Shown in pieces: positions 25,802 to 34,800 of a stretch of DNA of 52,200 nucleotides; position 1 is the first letter of the stretch, and each line of letters begins with the position of its first letter. A program made the translations under genes and the position numbers. The DNA is taken from NCBI GenBank assembly GCA_043825615.1, contig JBDRRS010000017.1, positions 1 to 52,200 on the forward strand, read 5' to 3'. The notes under the pieces were generated by a model. That model ran no database searches. It was not told where the DNA came from and worked only from the letters and a program-made list of their open reading frames with translations. The stretch is from JBDRMV01 sp043825615 (GTDB lineage Bacteria; CG03).

Positions 25802-26062
25802 ATGGCAGACGGTATTTTTAAAAAAGTTCCCGTTGAAATAAAAGACGTAACGGGACGGCTGATTGAGGGCATCGTAAACCTTCCCGTTTCCGGCTACAAG
25901 AAACGTCTGTCGGATTTTATAAACGACCCCGAGAATACATTCATCCCTCTCACAAACGCCGTTGTTTCAAGAGACGGCGTGGTTGAAAAAAAATATAAGT
26001 CGATAATTATTTCAAAGACCGCCGTCATTCACATTGTGGAACTCGAGCAAAAAGAAGAATAA
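25802..26062 (+). CDS. Small conserved-looking protein of unknown function
   Basis: An 86-residue soluble protein predicted to be mostly beta. The segment KKRLSDFINDPENTFIPLTNA resembles a small family I recall as DUF6812 (RLSDFxN...FIPLT); this is memory only. GGGGG precedes the ATG and the gene follows the GAF-PilB gene by 16 bp, so co-transcription is likely. It ends 5 bp before the convergent rmuC stop. A role with the secretion ATPase is possible but not shown. Confidence 0.7.
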   Translation: MADGIFKKVPVEIKDVTGRLIEGIVNLPVSGYKKRLSDFINDPENTFIPLTNAVVSRDGVVEKKYKSIIISKTAVIHIVELEQKEE

Positions 26063-26067
26063 AAAGT

Positions 26068-27261
26068 TTAATCTTCCTCGGGTGTTTCTCCGGCCTCGCC
26101 ATCATTCACCGATGTTTCTTCGACCTCACCGGCGAGTATTTGGGCCGGGATATTTTTAGTCGTTCCTGCGCCGAGTTTTTTGATGTTTTCCGCGCGGGAA
26201 ATAAGGTTCCCCGTTCCGGAAGATATTTTCCTGTGAGCGCCTTCGTAAGTTTTCTGCGCGGTGCTGAGTTGCTTGCCTATTTTTTCAAAATCGCCAAGAA
26301 ATCCGACAAATTTGTCATATAGCGCGCCGCTCTGGCGGGCAATTTCGATAGCGTTTTTTGTCTGTCTGTCCTGTTTCCATATATACTCTATTGTTTTAAG
26401 CGTGGCATGAAGCGTGCTGGGACTGACTATTACGATTTTTCTTTCAAGCGCAAAATTAAAAAGCGACCCGTCCGCCTGCACGGAAAGAGAGAAACAACCT
26501 TCAATGGGCATGAACAACAGTACAAAATCCGGCATACTCAGACCATTGGCCTTCTGATAATGCTTACTTTCAAGATTGGCGATGTGCGCTCTGACTGATA
26601 CATTGAGTTCTTTGGAATACTTTTCTTTTTCCTCATCGGTTTCCGCGTTTACAAGTTTTTCATACGAGACTAGGGAAACCTTTGAATCCACAATGATGTG
26701 CCTGTCATCAGGCAGTTTTATGATAAAATCCGGTTTGAGAAGATTGCCGTCCTCACCGGCTAAATTCTGTCCTTCTCCCTGAGAAATATATTCTATGCCC
26801 TTGGTCAGGCCCGATATTTCGAGAAGTCTTTCCAGAATCGTTTCTCCCCAGTTGCCCTGCATTTTAACATCGCCTTTGAGCGCTTTCGCAAGGTCAGAGG
26901 CCTCGTCGCTTATGCGTTTGTTGAGGCGCTCAAGAGACTTTATCTGCTCAATCAGCGAAACGTGGCTGTTTCTGTTTTTTTCATCGGTTTCCTCTATTTT
27001 GCTTTTAAATTTTTCTAAATCGTCTTTGAGCGGATTCAATATTTCCATGATATTTTCTCTGTTCTGCTTTGTGAATTTTTCGGTTTTTTCCTCAAAAATG
27101 CGGTTTGCCAAATTCTGAAAAGCGTCGGTCAAAACATCCTTCGCTTCTTTTATCCGGCATTCGGCATCTTTTTTTTCTTTGTCCAGATACTTGTTTTTAT
27201 AATACTGGCCGGCAAGAAGAACAACCAGCAAAACGCTTATAAGCGAAAGAATGATAATCAT
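26068..27261 (-). CDS. rmuC: DNA recombination protein RmuC
   Basis: A 397-residue protein. One N-terminal membrane segment (about 2-20) is followed by a long coiled coil (about 25-120). The RmuC core then shows KGDVKMQGNWGETILERLLE, KPDFIIKLPDDRHIIVDSKVSL, a nuclease-like D-x-K pattern, and FMPIEGCFSLSVQ. The C-terminus is acidic. RmuC restrains recombination at short inverted repeats; its exact chemistry is unsettled. It is followed closely upstream by the LhgO-like gene (8 bp). Confidence 0.94.
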   Translation of the reverse strand: MIIILSLISVLLVVLLAGQYYKNKYLDKEKKDAECRIKEAKDVLTDAFQNLANRIFEEKTEKFTKQNRENIMEILNPLKDDLEKFKSKIEETDEKNRNSHVSLIEQIKSLERLNKRISDEASDLAKALKGDVKMQGNWGETILERLLEISGLTKGIEYISQGEGQNLAGEDGNLLKPDFIIKLPDDRHIIVDSKVSLVSYEKLVNAETDEEKEKYSKELNVSVRAHIANLESKHYQKANGLSMPDFVLLFMPIEGCFSLSVQADGSLFNFALERKIVIVSPSTLHATLKTIEYIWKQDRQTKNAIEIARQSGALYDKFVGFLGDFEKIGKQLSTAQKTYEGAHRKISSGTGNLISRAENIKKLGAGTTKNIPAQILAGEVEETSVNDGEAGETPEED

Positions 27262-27269
27262 GCGTAATT

Positions 27270-28424
27270 TTAACCAATAAGAAGGTTTTTTACAAATTTC
27301 GCTATCGCAAGAGAAGCCGTGAGGCCCGGCGAATCAATCCCGATGAGGTTGACGGCGTTGTGATGTTTTTCATCTCTCTCTATAACAAAATCTTCGCCGT
27401 CTTTTAATTTCGCGCGGATGCCGGCGTAATCTGCCTGAAGATCTTCAATTTTTAAGCAGGGGAAAAATTTCCGGACGCTCCCGTAAAAGTATTCAGGACC
27501 TTTCCTGCCGGTTTTCAGGTCATCCTTGCACCCGACAGCGGAGGTGGTCGGGCCCACCAGAACTTTATTCCCTATTACTTTTTCCCCGGCGGGATTAAGT
27601 TCAAAGGCCGGTGTCAGGTGAATCCCGATGGCGAGATGCTCTGCCCCGTTTATGTAATAAGGTTTCTGAACGGGATAAACATTGGTTCCGTTCATTTTTA
27701 TATCCGCTCTTTTTGAGGTATTGAAATAATAATACTCCCCCCTGACGGGGATTATTTCAAACCCGGGAACGGGGTTTATCATCTTAGCTATTTCGTCGGA
27801 GTAAAGGCCTGCGGCATTTATGACGGTTTCCGCCGCAAAGGTTTCTTTTTCACCGTTCGAATTTTCTATTTCCACAGCAAATAGATTTTCTCCCGCCTTA
27901 ATGCCCGTTACTTTTGTCTTTTTCATAATTTCAACGTCGTTTTTCGCGGCTATTTTTGAAAGACAGTCAACGTATGAAGCCGCATCCAGAATTCCCGTTG
28001 AAGGGCTCAGAAGAGCCGAGTAAGCGCGGACATTGGGTTCGCGCAACGCAACTTCCTTTGAGGTTATTTTTTTAATTCCCTCTGCCCCTGCTTTTTTTGC
28101 GCTTTCAAGATAAAAATCCAAACGGCGGTCTTCTTCCTCGTCTGTTGCGACAATCAATTTGCCTGTTCTGCGGCAGGGCACACCGTGTTTCTCACAGAAT
28201 TCATAAAGGAGGCGGTTGCCTTCCACGCAGAGTTTCCTTTTGAGAGGCATTTTATCATAATATATCCCCGCATGAATTACTCCTGAATTCCTTCCCGACT
28301 GCTCGTCGCCAAGATAAGGGTTTTTTTCAAAAAGAAACACGCTGGCGCTGTCTTTTGACAGTGCGCCCGCGCAGGCAAGACCGATTACTCCGCCGCCGAT
28401 AATTGCAATATCTATTTTTTCCAT
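27270..28424 (-). CDS. lhgO: LhgO-like FAD-dependent oxidoreductase (L-2-hydroxyglutarate or glycerol-3-phosphate type)
   Basis: A DAO-fold flavoprotein of about 384 residues. The FAD site is AIIGGGVIGLACAGAL, with QSGRNSGVIHAGIYY typical of L-2-hydroxyglutarate oxidase/dehydrogenase. VINAAGLYSDEIA and the C-terminal NLIGIDSPGLTASLAIA complete the fold. LhgO returns L-2-hydroxyglutarate to 2-oxoglutarate; substrate assignment within this family is weak. ATG at 28424 is preferred over 28442 because it puts the FAD strand at the usual distance from the start. Confidence 0.85.
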   Translation of the reverse strand: MEKIDIAIIGGGVIGLACAGALSKDSASVFLFEKNPYLGDEQSGRNSGVIHAGIYYDKMPLKRKLCVEGNRLLYEFCEKHGVPCRRTGKLIVATDEEEDRRLDFYLESAKKAGAEGIKKITSKEVALREPNVRAYSALLSPSTGILDAASYVDCLSKIAAKNDVEIMKKTKVTGIKAGENLFAVEIENSNGEKETFAAETVINAAGLYSDEIAKMINPVPGFEIIPVRGEYYYFNTSKRADIKMNGTNVYPVQKPYYINGAEHLAIGIHLTPAFELNPAGEKVIGNKVLVGPTTSAVGCKDDLKTGRKGPEYFYGSVRKFFPCLKIEDLQADYAGIRAKLKDGEDFVIERDEKHHNAVNLIGIDSPGLTASLAIAKFVKNLLIG

Positions 28425-28506
28425 TCTTCTAAAAATTAGCATAAAAAACCCAAGTTTTCAAACCTTTTATTTCCCAGGGCTGTCGCAAAATCAGGGACAT
28501 AACAAC

Positions 28507-28564
28507 AACAGTGCACAACAATAGCGCGCCTTGACAACAGCGCACAACAACAGCGCACCTTGAC
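28507..28564 (+). repeat. Tandem 29-bp repeat, two copies, next to the secE promoter
   Basis: 28507-28535 and 28536-28564 agree at 26 of 29 positions. Each holds CACAACAA and ends in CCTTGAC, so the repeat places a TTGACA hexamer at 28531 and again at 28560. The second is the -35 box of the downstream promoter. Confidence 0.85.
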
Positions 28565-28588
28565 ACCGATTTAAGATTTTTATAATAT
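28560..28588 (+). promoter_or_regulatory. Sigma70-type promoter for secE-nusG-rplKAJL-rpoBC
   Basis: Consensus TTGACA (28560-28565) is followed by overlapping -10 candidates TATAAT (28581-28586, 15-bp spacer) and TAATAT (28583-28588, 17-bp spacer). A leader of about 45 nt reaches the secE start. Confidence 0.7.
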
Positions 28589-28639
28589 CTACCGTTTTAC
28601 CTAATGTAAAAAGTTGTGGTTCTTGAGGGGTTTTGCCGT

Positions 28640-28819
28640 ATGAATAAAATGGTCGTGTTTTTCAGGAGTGTTCTTGCGGAGTCAAAGCACATTTCCTGGG
28701 CGGGAAAAAAGGCGGTTGCCGGATTTACGGTCGTTGTGCTGGTGCTGGTGCTTGTTGTTTCCTTTTTTATCCTGCTCGTTGATTTTTTGATATCGAAAGG
28801 CGTCGGGGTTTTTGTTTGA
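28640..28819 (+). CDS. secE: Preprotein translocase subunit SecE
   Basis: The 59-residue protein has an amphipathic N-terminus (FFRSVLAESKHISWAGKK, matching the SecE E-x-KKVxWP-like surface helix in position) and one membrane helix (about 24-50). It is the minimal SecE form. The start is ATG at 28640 with GAGGGG upstream. It is followed by nusG as in most bacteria. tuf and rpmG, which often precede it, are absent. Confidence 0.88.
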   Translation: MNKMVVFFRSVLAESKHISWAGKKAVAGFTVVVLVLVLVVSFFILLVDFLISKGVGVFV

Positions 28820-28908
28820 ACCCGGTGAAAAATGGACGCCACCCCCAACGGGGCAAGCCTTCCTCCACAGGCGGACGAAGACGCCCGCCGCCCGGATAAG
28901 GAAATAGA

Positions 28909-29457
28909 ATGGAAACGGACGAAGAATATAAATTTTACGTTGTTCAGACACTTGTCGGATCCGAGAAAAAAGTGGTCCGCGCGATAGAAAACAAAATTGC
29001 GGACAGCGCTCCCGGCCAGGCATCTAAAATCAAACAGGTGATAATGCCGGAAGAGCGGGTCGTGGATATCAAGAAAAAGAAAAGTGTCGTGCATCCACGC
29101 AAAATTCTTCCGGGGTATCTCATTATTGAAATGATTCTTGACGAGGAGACCTTCTGGTTCATTAACGGGATACACGGCGTGAGCGGCTTTCTCGGCGGAA
29201 AGACGCCGTTTACGGTAAAACCACAGGAAGTGCAATACCTCAAGGATTTGGTTAAGGAATCCGAAACCGAAAGGCCGCGGCCGTCCGTGCAGTTTGCCAA
29301 ACATGACAACGTTAGAATCAATGATGGGCCGTTTGCCAATTTCGTAGGCGATATCGACGAGGTTGACGAGGCAAAGGGAAAATTGAGAGTGATGGTTTCA
29401 ATATTCGGCCGATCGACGCCGGTTGAATTAAGATTTTACCAGGTGGAAAAAATATAA
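28909..29457 (+). CDS. nusG: Transcription termination/antitermination factor NusG
   Basis: A 182-residue protein. The NGN domain has FYVVQTLVGSEKKV and VVHPRKILPGYLIIEM; the C-terminal KOW domain has NVRINDGPFANFVGDIDEVD and VMVSIFGRSTPVEL. NusG couples RNA polymerase to Rho and the ribosome. AAGGAA precedes the ATG. Its stop overlaps rplK by one base (TAATG). The 89-bp gap after secE holds short GC-rich inverted segments but no gene. Confidence 0.97.
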   Translation: METDEEYKFYVVQTLVGSEKKVVRAIENKIADSAPGQASKIKQVIMPEERVVDIKKKKSVVHPRKILPGYLIIEMILDEETFWFINGIHGVSGFLGGKTPFTVKPQEVQYLKDLVKESETERPRPSVQFAKHDNVRINDGPFANFVGDIDEVDEAKGKLRVMVSIFGRSTPVELRFYQVEKI

Positions 29458-29894
29458 TGGCGAGAAAGAAAAAACTGAAAACGGCAATAAAGTTGCAGAT
29501 TCCGGCCGCAAGCGCAAATCCGGCGCCACCCGTCGGTCCCGCTCTCGGCCAGCATGGCGTAAACATCATGGAGTTCTGCAAGCAGTTTAACGAGAAGACA
29601 AAAAACGAGGAAGCGGGGATGATTATTCCCGTGATTATTTCGGTTTATGAAGACAGAAGTTTTACTTTTATTACGAAGGTTCCGCCGGTTTCGGCGCTGA
29701 TAAAAAAAGCGGTGGGTATTGCAAAGGCGAGTGGCGTTCCGAACAAGGAAAAGAAAGGAACCCTTACCATGGAGCAGGTGGAAGAAATTGCGCGGAAAAA
29801 GGTTGCGGACCTGAATACGGAAAATATGGCATCCGCTGTCAGGATGGTGAAGGGAACAGCCCGGAGTATGGGCATAGAAGTTACGGAAAAATAA
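29457..29894 (+). CDS. rplK: 50S ribosomal protein L11
   Basis: A 145-residue protein with the conserved N-terminal PAASANPAPPVGPALGQHG region and FTFITKVPPVS, and a C-terminal rRNA-binding domain (MEQVEEIARKKVADLN, VRMVKGTARSMGI). It forms the GTPase-associated centre with L10/L12. It is coupled to nusG by a one-base overlap. Confidence 0.98.
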   Translation: MARKKKLKTAIKLQIPAASANPAPPVGPALGQHGVNIMEFCKQFNEKTKNEEAGMIIPVIISVYEDRSFTFITKVPPVSALIKKAVGIAKASGVPNKEKKGTLTMEQVEEIARKKVADLNTENMASAVRMVKGTARSMGIEVTEK

Positions 29895-29898
29895 AAAT

Positions 29899-30576
29899 AT
29901 GAAGAAGGGTAAGAGATACAGGGCATCATCGGAAGGGGTGCAGGCGGAAACGGTTTATGCGCTTGACGAGGGGATAAAAATTTTGAAGGGTTTTAAAAAA
30001 GCGAAGTTTGACGAAACCGTCGAAGTTCACGTGCGGCTCGCCACAAGCGCCAAGAAGATACCGCAAAACATTACGGGGAAGGTGAGTCTTCCGGCCGGAA
30101 CCGGGAAAGATGTGAGAGTAACGGTTATTGCCAAAGGCGATAAGGCGAAAGAAGCTGCCGCCGCCGGCGCCTCAAGGGTCGGTTTTGAAGATATTATTGA
30201 AGAAATCAAGAACGGCAGGATTGATTTTGACGTTCTTATCACAACACCCGATTGTATGAAAGATGTGAGCCATGTCGCGAGAATCATAGGGCCGAAGGGT
30301 CTTATGCCGACCCCGAAGGCAGGCTCGGTAACCTTTGAGGTCGGGAAAGCCGTTGAAAGTTTTAAGTCCGGGCTTGTCAGATGGAAGGTTGATTCTTCCG
30401 GGAACATTCATGCGGGTTGCGGTAAGATATCGTTTCCGGATGAGGGTCTTGTCTCGAATATTAAAGCGCTGGTCGGTTCAATCCGCGCCGCGAAACTGCC
30501 GTTTATTTCGGGAGAGGTCATCAGGAAAATTACAATCGCGACAACGATGTCACCCGGTATCGCGGTCAGTGTTTAG
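29899..30576 (+). CDS. rplA: 50S ribosomal protein L1
   Basis: A 225-residue protein of the normal two-domain form: KFDETVEVHVRLA, NGRIDFDVLITTPDCM, GPKGLMPTPKAGSVT and the RNA-binding SGNIHAGCGKISF. L1 moves the E-site tRNA and usually represses its own L11 operon. It lies 4 bp after rplK. Confidence 0.98.
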   Translation: MKKGKRYRASSEGVQAETVYALDEGIKILKGFKKAKFDETVEVHVRLATSAKKIPQNITGKVSLPAGTGKDVRVTVIAKGDKAKEAAAAGASRVGFEDIIEEIKNGRIDFDVLITTPDCMKDVSHVARIIGPKGLMPTPKAGSVTFEVGKAVESFKSGLVRWKVDSSGNIHAGCGKISFPDEGLVSNIKALVGSIRAAKLPFISGEVIRKITIATTMSPGIAVSV

Positions 30577-30597
30577 GGGTTTTATAAAAACCAAAAA

Positions 30598-31266
30598 ATG
30601 AAACAGAGAGCAGGAAAAGTCAAGTGGGTTTCGGATAAAGAAGAATTTATCAGGAATAACAATACTTTTATTTTCACCGGTTTCAGCGGCCTGACGGTCA
30701 AGAATATGACGGAATTAAGGCGCCTCTTGCGCCGGATCAATGCGTCTGCTGAGGTCGTCAAAAACCGCATCTTCAAACGCCTTATGGAAAAAGAGTGGGA
30801 AAAGATTGCCTTGTTTTTTGAAGGGCCTACGGCGGTAATTTTTTCCGGCGATAACTCTACCGGCGAAGTTTGCAAAGTTCTGGCATCGTTCGGCAAGGAG
30901 AATGAGAGTTTTAAAATAAAGGGAGGTTTTCTGCGGCCGGCAAGGATTTTGACGGATAAGGATATTGCAGAAATTGCCAAAATCCCCGACAGGAACACGC
31001 TGCTCGTCAATTTTATTTGGGCAATCCAGGGGCCTCTTTATGGTTTTCACAGTGTCTGCAAGAACTTGATTTCAGGAATTGTGTTTGTTCTGAGCGACTA
31101 TGCCCGGAAGAAAAAAAATAATATGGTCGTGAAAAGCAACCCTCCTTTACCTTTGGAGGGGATAACCGCGGAGAATTGTCCGCCTGTGGCGGATGATTCG
31201 GAGCACAATAAGGGGAAACGTCCCCTTATTGAGTCGAGCGACCGGGAATTACAGGCGAGAGAATAA
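30598..31266 (+). CDS. rplJ: 50S ribosomal protein L10 with an extended, repeat-derived tail
   Basis: A 222-residue protein. The core (about 1-178) shows IFTGFSGLTVKNMTELRRLLR, VVKNRIFKRLM and GPTAVIFSG, with the helix that binds L12 dimers near its end. The final 40-45 residues are low-complexity and polar, and are encoded by hairpin sequence; the last part falls inside copy 1 of a direct repeat that recurs before rplL. Typical L10 is about 165-180 residues, so the natural stop was probably lost when the element arrived. No Shine-Dalgarno sequence is seen; a GGTTTT/AAAACC hairpin (30578-30592) lies just before the ATG and may be regulatory. Confidence 0.93.
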   Translation: MKQRAGKVKWVSDKEEFIRNNNTFIFTGFSGLTVKNMTELRRLLRRINASAEVVKNRIFKRLMEKEWEKIALFFEGPTAVIFSGDNSTGEVCKVLASFGKENESFKIKGGFLRPARILTDKDIAEIAKIPDRNTLLVNFIWAIQGPLYGFHSVCKNLISGIVFVLSDYARKKKNNMVVKSNPPLPLEGITAENCPPVADDSEHNKGKRPLIESSDRELQARE

Positions 31267-31275
31267 GTGTAGCAG
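31201..31275 (+). repeat. Hairpin-containing direct repeat, copy 1 (in rplJ 3' end)
   Basis: A perfect 9-bp hairpin (AATAAGGGG / CCCCTTATT, loop AAACGT, 31207-31230) is followed by a 45-bp block (31231-31275) identical to 31383-31427. It contains the rplJ stop codon at 31264-31266. No T-run follows the stem, so it is not an obvious terminator. Confidence 0.9.
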
Positions 31276-31350
31276 TATGCACGTGCCAAGCAACAATTTT
31301 TTTACCACTTGGGGGGTGACAAGCGACGAATGCGCTGTGAAGCGCGTGAG

Positions 31351-31427
31351 GAGCCCAATAAGGGGGGAGAATCCCCCCTATTGAGTCGAGCGACCGGGAA
31401 TTACAGGCGAGAGAATAAGTGTAGCAG
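31351..31427 (+). repeat. Hairpin-containing direct repeat, copy 2 (before rplL)
   Basis: This has the same layout as copy 1, starting 150 bp later. The stem is GGGGGG/CCCCCC with AATA/TATT flanks and one bulged A, so the arms differ from copy 1 but still pair. The following 45 bp are identical and run directly into AGGAGG of rplL. Between the copies lies a GCGCT/AGCGC mini-hairpin. Confidence 0.9.
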
Positions 31428-31439
31428 GAGGTAAAGATA

Positions 31440-31817
31440 ATGGCAAACAGTAAGGATGAGATTATTGATGCGATTTCAAAGATGACGGTGATGGATCTGA
31501 ATGATCTTGTGAAAGCTATCGAGGATAAGTTCGGCGTCAGCGCACAGATGGCGGTTCCCCAGGTTGCGGTTTCCGCTGCCGGAGGAGCGGCTCAGGAGGA
31601 CGAGAAGACCGAGTTTGATGTGATTCTTAAATCCGCCGGCGAGAAGAAGATTCAGGTGATTAAAATTGTCAGGGAACTTACTTCCCTTGGCTTGAAGGAA
31701 GCCAAGGATCTTGTCGACGGTGCGCCCAAAAAGGTTGTTGAGGCGCTGCCTAAGGAAAAAGCGGAACAGATTAAGGCGAAACTCGAAGAAGTCGGCGCCG
31801 TCTGCGAAATCGCATGA
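31440..31817 (+). CDS. rplL: 50S ribosomal protein L7/L12
   Basis: A 125-residue protein. The N-terminal dimerisation helices (ISKMTVMDLNDLVKAIEDKFGV) are followed by a short Ala-rich hinge and the globular domain EKTEFDVILKSAGEKKIQVIKIVRE...GLKEAKDLVDGAPK. It recruits translation factors. A full AGGAGG lies 8 nt before the ATG, the strongest ribosome-binding site of this operon, which fits the need for several L12 copies per ribosome. Confidence 0.98.
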   Translation: MANSKDEIIDAISKMTVMDLNDLVKAIEDKFGVSAQMAVPQVAVSAAGGAAQEDEKTEFDVILKSAGEKKIQVIKIVRELTSLGLKEAKDLVDGAPKKVVEALPKEKAEQIKAKLEEVGAVCEIA

Positions 31818-34800
31818 AGGAAGTCAATTTAGCGCGGGTAAAAATTAAAGAATACATTTCAACCCTGAATTTTCTGGACATACAGACAAAATCCTACAAG
31901 GAGTTTCTTCAGGAGGATGTTTCACCCGACCAGCGCCGCCCTGTCGGTCTTGAAGGTGCGTTTAAGGATATATTTCCGATAACTTCCACAAACGGCAGGA
32001 TGGAAATTGAATATGTCAGTTACACCTCCGCCCGGCCAAACCTCACGGAGGAGGCGGCAAGGAGAAAAGAGGTGACTTATTCTGCCCCCGTAAAGGTTCT
32101 CCTCCGGCTTAAAAAATACAAAGTTACAGGAGGGGCTCCGCACATTTTTGAGAAAGAAGTTAATTTCTGTAACGTTCCCTATATGACAAAAAACGGCAGT
32201 TTCATCATCAACGGCAACGACAGGGTGATTGTCAATCAGCTGCACCGTTCTCCGGGCGTTATTTTTGAAGAAGGCGCCGCTAATGAGATAACCCAGTACG
32301 GGAATCAGATGTACCGCGCGAGAATTATTCCTTACAGGGGCGCCTGGGTTGAGTTTGAATTTGATTATAACAACGCTTTGTTTGTTGTAATAGACAGAAG
32401 AAAAAAATTCCCCGCGACCGTTATGCTCAGAGCGCTTGGTCTTGATACGAACGACAAGATAATAGAACAATTTTACGATTCGGTTGAGGTCCCTCTGAAC
32501 AAAATTGAGATTGAAAACCCGCAGAGCCCCTCTTACCTGGCAAAGACAATAAAGGCCCCTGACGACGGCAAAATTCTCGTAAGCGCTGGAGCAAAAATAA
32601 ATGAGGGGGCGGTTATAATTGCCAGGGACATGGGGATTAAAACGCTTAGCATTATTACGAAAGAGTCCCGCGAAAAAAATGCGGCCATACTGGAAACACT
32701 TGAAAAGGATAATGCGCAGTCGCAGAAGCAGGCGATTGTCGAATTCTTTAAAAAACTGAGAATTCAGGAATTCACGTCCGAAGCGACGGCAAAACTGTTT
32801 TTTGAAACACTGCTCTTCAAGACGACAAAAAAGTATGATCTTTCTTCCGTAGGAAGGTATAAAATAAATTCCCGCCTCGCGGATGTTTTCAAGGAACACG
32901 GCCTGAATATTCCTTCGATGTACCGCAGGACGCTCTGCTATGAGGACATTTTGGCCACAATATACTATATTATCGCTTTAAATCACAAGACCGAAACAAA
33001 AAGCGATGATATCGACCATCTCGGGAACAGAAGGGTGCGGTCGGTCGGCGAACTGCTCCAGAACCAGATAAAAATCGGTCTGACGAATATGGCTAGGATG
33101 ATAAGAGACAGGATGAATATGAAACAGGAGGTCACCAATCCCCAGGAACTGATAAACACAACGCCGGTTATTACCGCGATAAATAAATTTTTTGCGACAT
33201 CTCAACTGTCGCAGTTTCTTGACCAGACCTCGCCTCTGGCGGAACTTACTCATAAGAGAAGACTCTCCGCCATTGGCCCCGGCGGTCTTAACCGTAAGAG
33301 GGCCGGCTTTGAGGTGAGGGACGTTCATAATTCGCACTACGGCAAAATCTGCCCGATAGAAACCCCTGAAGGGCAGAATATCGGTTTGATCGTTTCTCCC
33401 GCGATGTACGCAAAGGTTGATCAGTACGGTTTACTTGAAACACCGTACAAAAAAGTTGAAAACGGCGTTGTCACTTCAAAAGTAGAGTATATGACGGCCG
33501 ATGAAGAAGAAAAGCATGTGATTGCCCACGCGACGGTGACTGTTGATGAAAAAGGCCGCATTACCGAAAAATCCGTGATGTCGAGAAAGGGCGGAGAATT
33601 TATTTTTGAAGATCCTTCGCGGGTGGAGTATGTGGATGTTTTTTCAAACCAGATCCTCGGGCCTTCTGCGGGAATCATACCTTTCATCGAGCATGATGAT
33701 GCCAACCGGGCGCTGATGGGCGCGAACATGCAGCGTCAGGCGGTTCCGCTTCTCGCAACGGAGGCGCCGCTGGTTGCTACCGGTCTTGAAAAGAAAATAG
33801 CGTGTGACAGCCAGTCCGTTATTCTCGCGGGCAATGACGGGGAAGTTGTAAGCGTTCAGTCAAACAGGATCGTACTCCACAGGCCGGACGGAGAATATGA
33901 TGTTTACACCCTGCCGAAGTTTATCAGAACAAACCAGAATACCTGCATAAATTTTTCGCCGCAGGTTACGGAAGGTCAAAACATAAGAAAAGGCGCGGTT
34001 CTGACAAGGGGCTGTGCGACCGATGACGGCTATCTCGCCCTCGGTAAAAATGTGCTTGTTGCGTTTCTTTCATGGGAAGGGTACAACTACGAAGATGCCA
34101 TGATCGTCAGCGAACGCCTTGTGAAAGAAGATGTTTTTACATCAATTCATATTACAAAACACGAGGTTGAAGTTCATTCCGGCACGGCGGGTGAAAGGGC
34201 GGAGGAAATCACGAGGGATATCCCCGGGGTTTCACCCGGCCAGATATCCAATCTTGACTCCGATGGAATTATCGTTGAGGGGACCTATGTCAACAGGGGC
34301 GATATTCTTGTAGGGAAAGTTGTTCCGGAGGAAGAGACGTACGTCCCGCACGAGGTTCTTTTGAGAAGCATCTTCGGCGACAAGGGCAGAAGGTTTAAAG
34401 ATGTTTCCCTGACGGTTCCTCCGGGCATAAGGGGAACTGTTATAAGTGTTGAAGTTCTTGAAAGAAAGTCAAAACTTTCAAAAGCGCAGAGGGCAAAAAC
34501 CGTGCGCAATCTCAGCGACAAGTTCAAAGAACTATTTGCCGAACTCCGGGCCATGAGGAACAGTGAATTGAAAGATGCGGATAAGGAACTCAAGTCGCGG
34601 CGGATTAAAGCGGCGGAACACAAGGAAAAGGTAAATAGAATCCGGGAAATTTATGAGATGGAAGAACGGCTGATGAGACATGAAAAAGAAGAGACGGTTA
34701 AAGAAGCGAAAAGTGTTATCGAACTTCCGCCGGGCGTCTATAAAAAAGTAAAGGTTTTCATCGCCACCAGGAGAAAAATTGCCATAGGAGACAAGATGGC

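Noticed and set aside
31201..31427. A CRISPR-like or tandem array
   Set aside because: Only two units, each with its own hairpin and no cas genes in the window.
33200..33300. Rifampicin resistance from Ala and Ile at the E. coli 522 and 533 positions of RpoB
   Set aside because: Conservative natural differences in a distant lineage; the key Gln, Asp, His, Arg and Ser positions are unchanged, so no resistance claim is justified.
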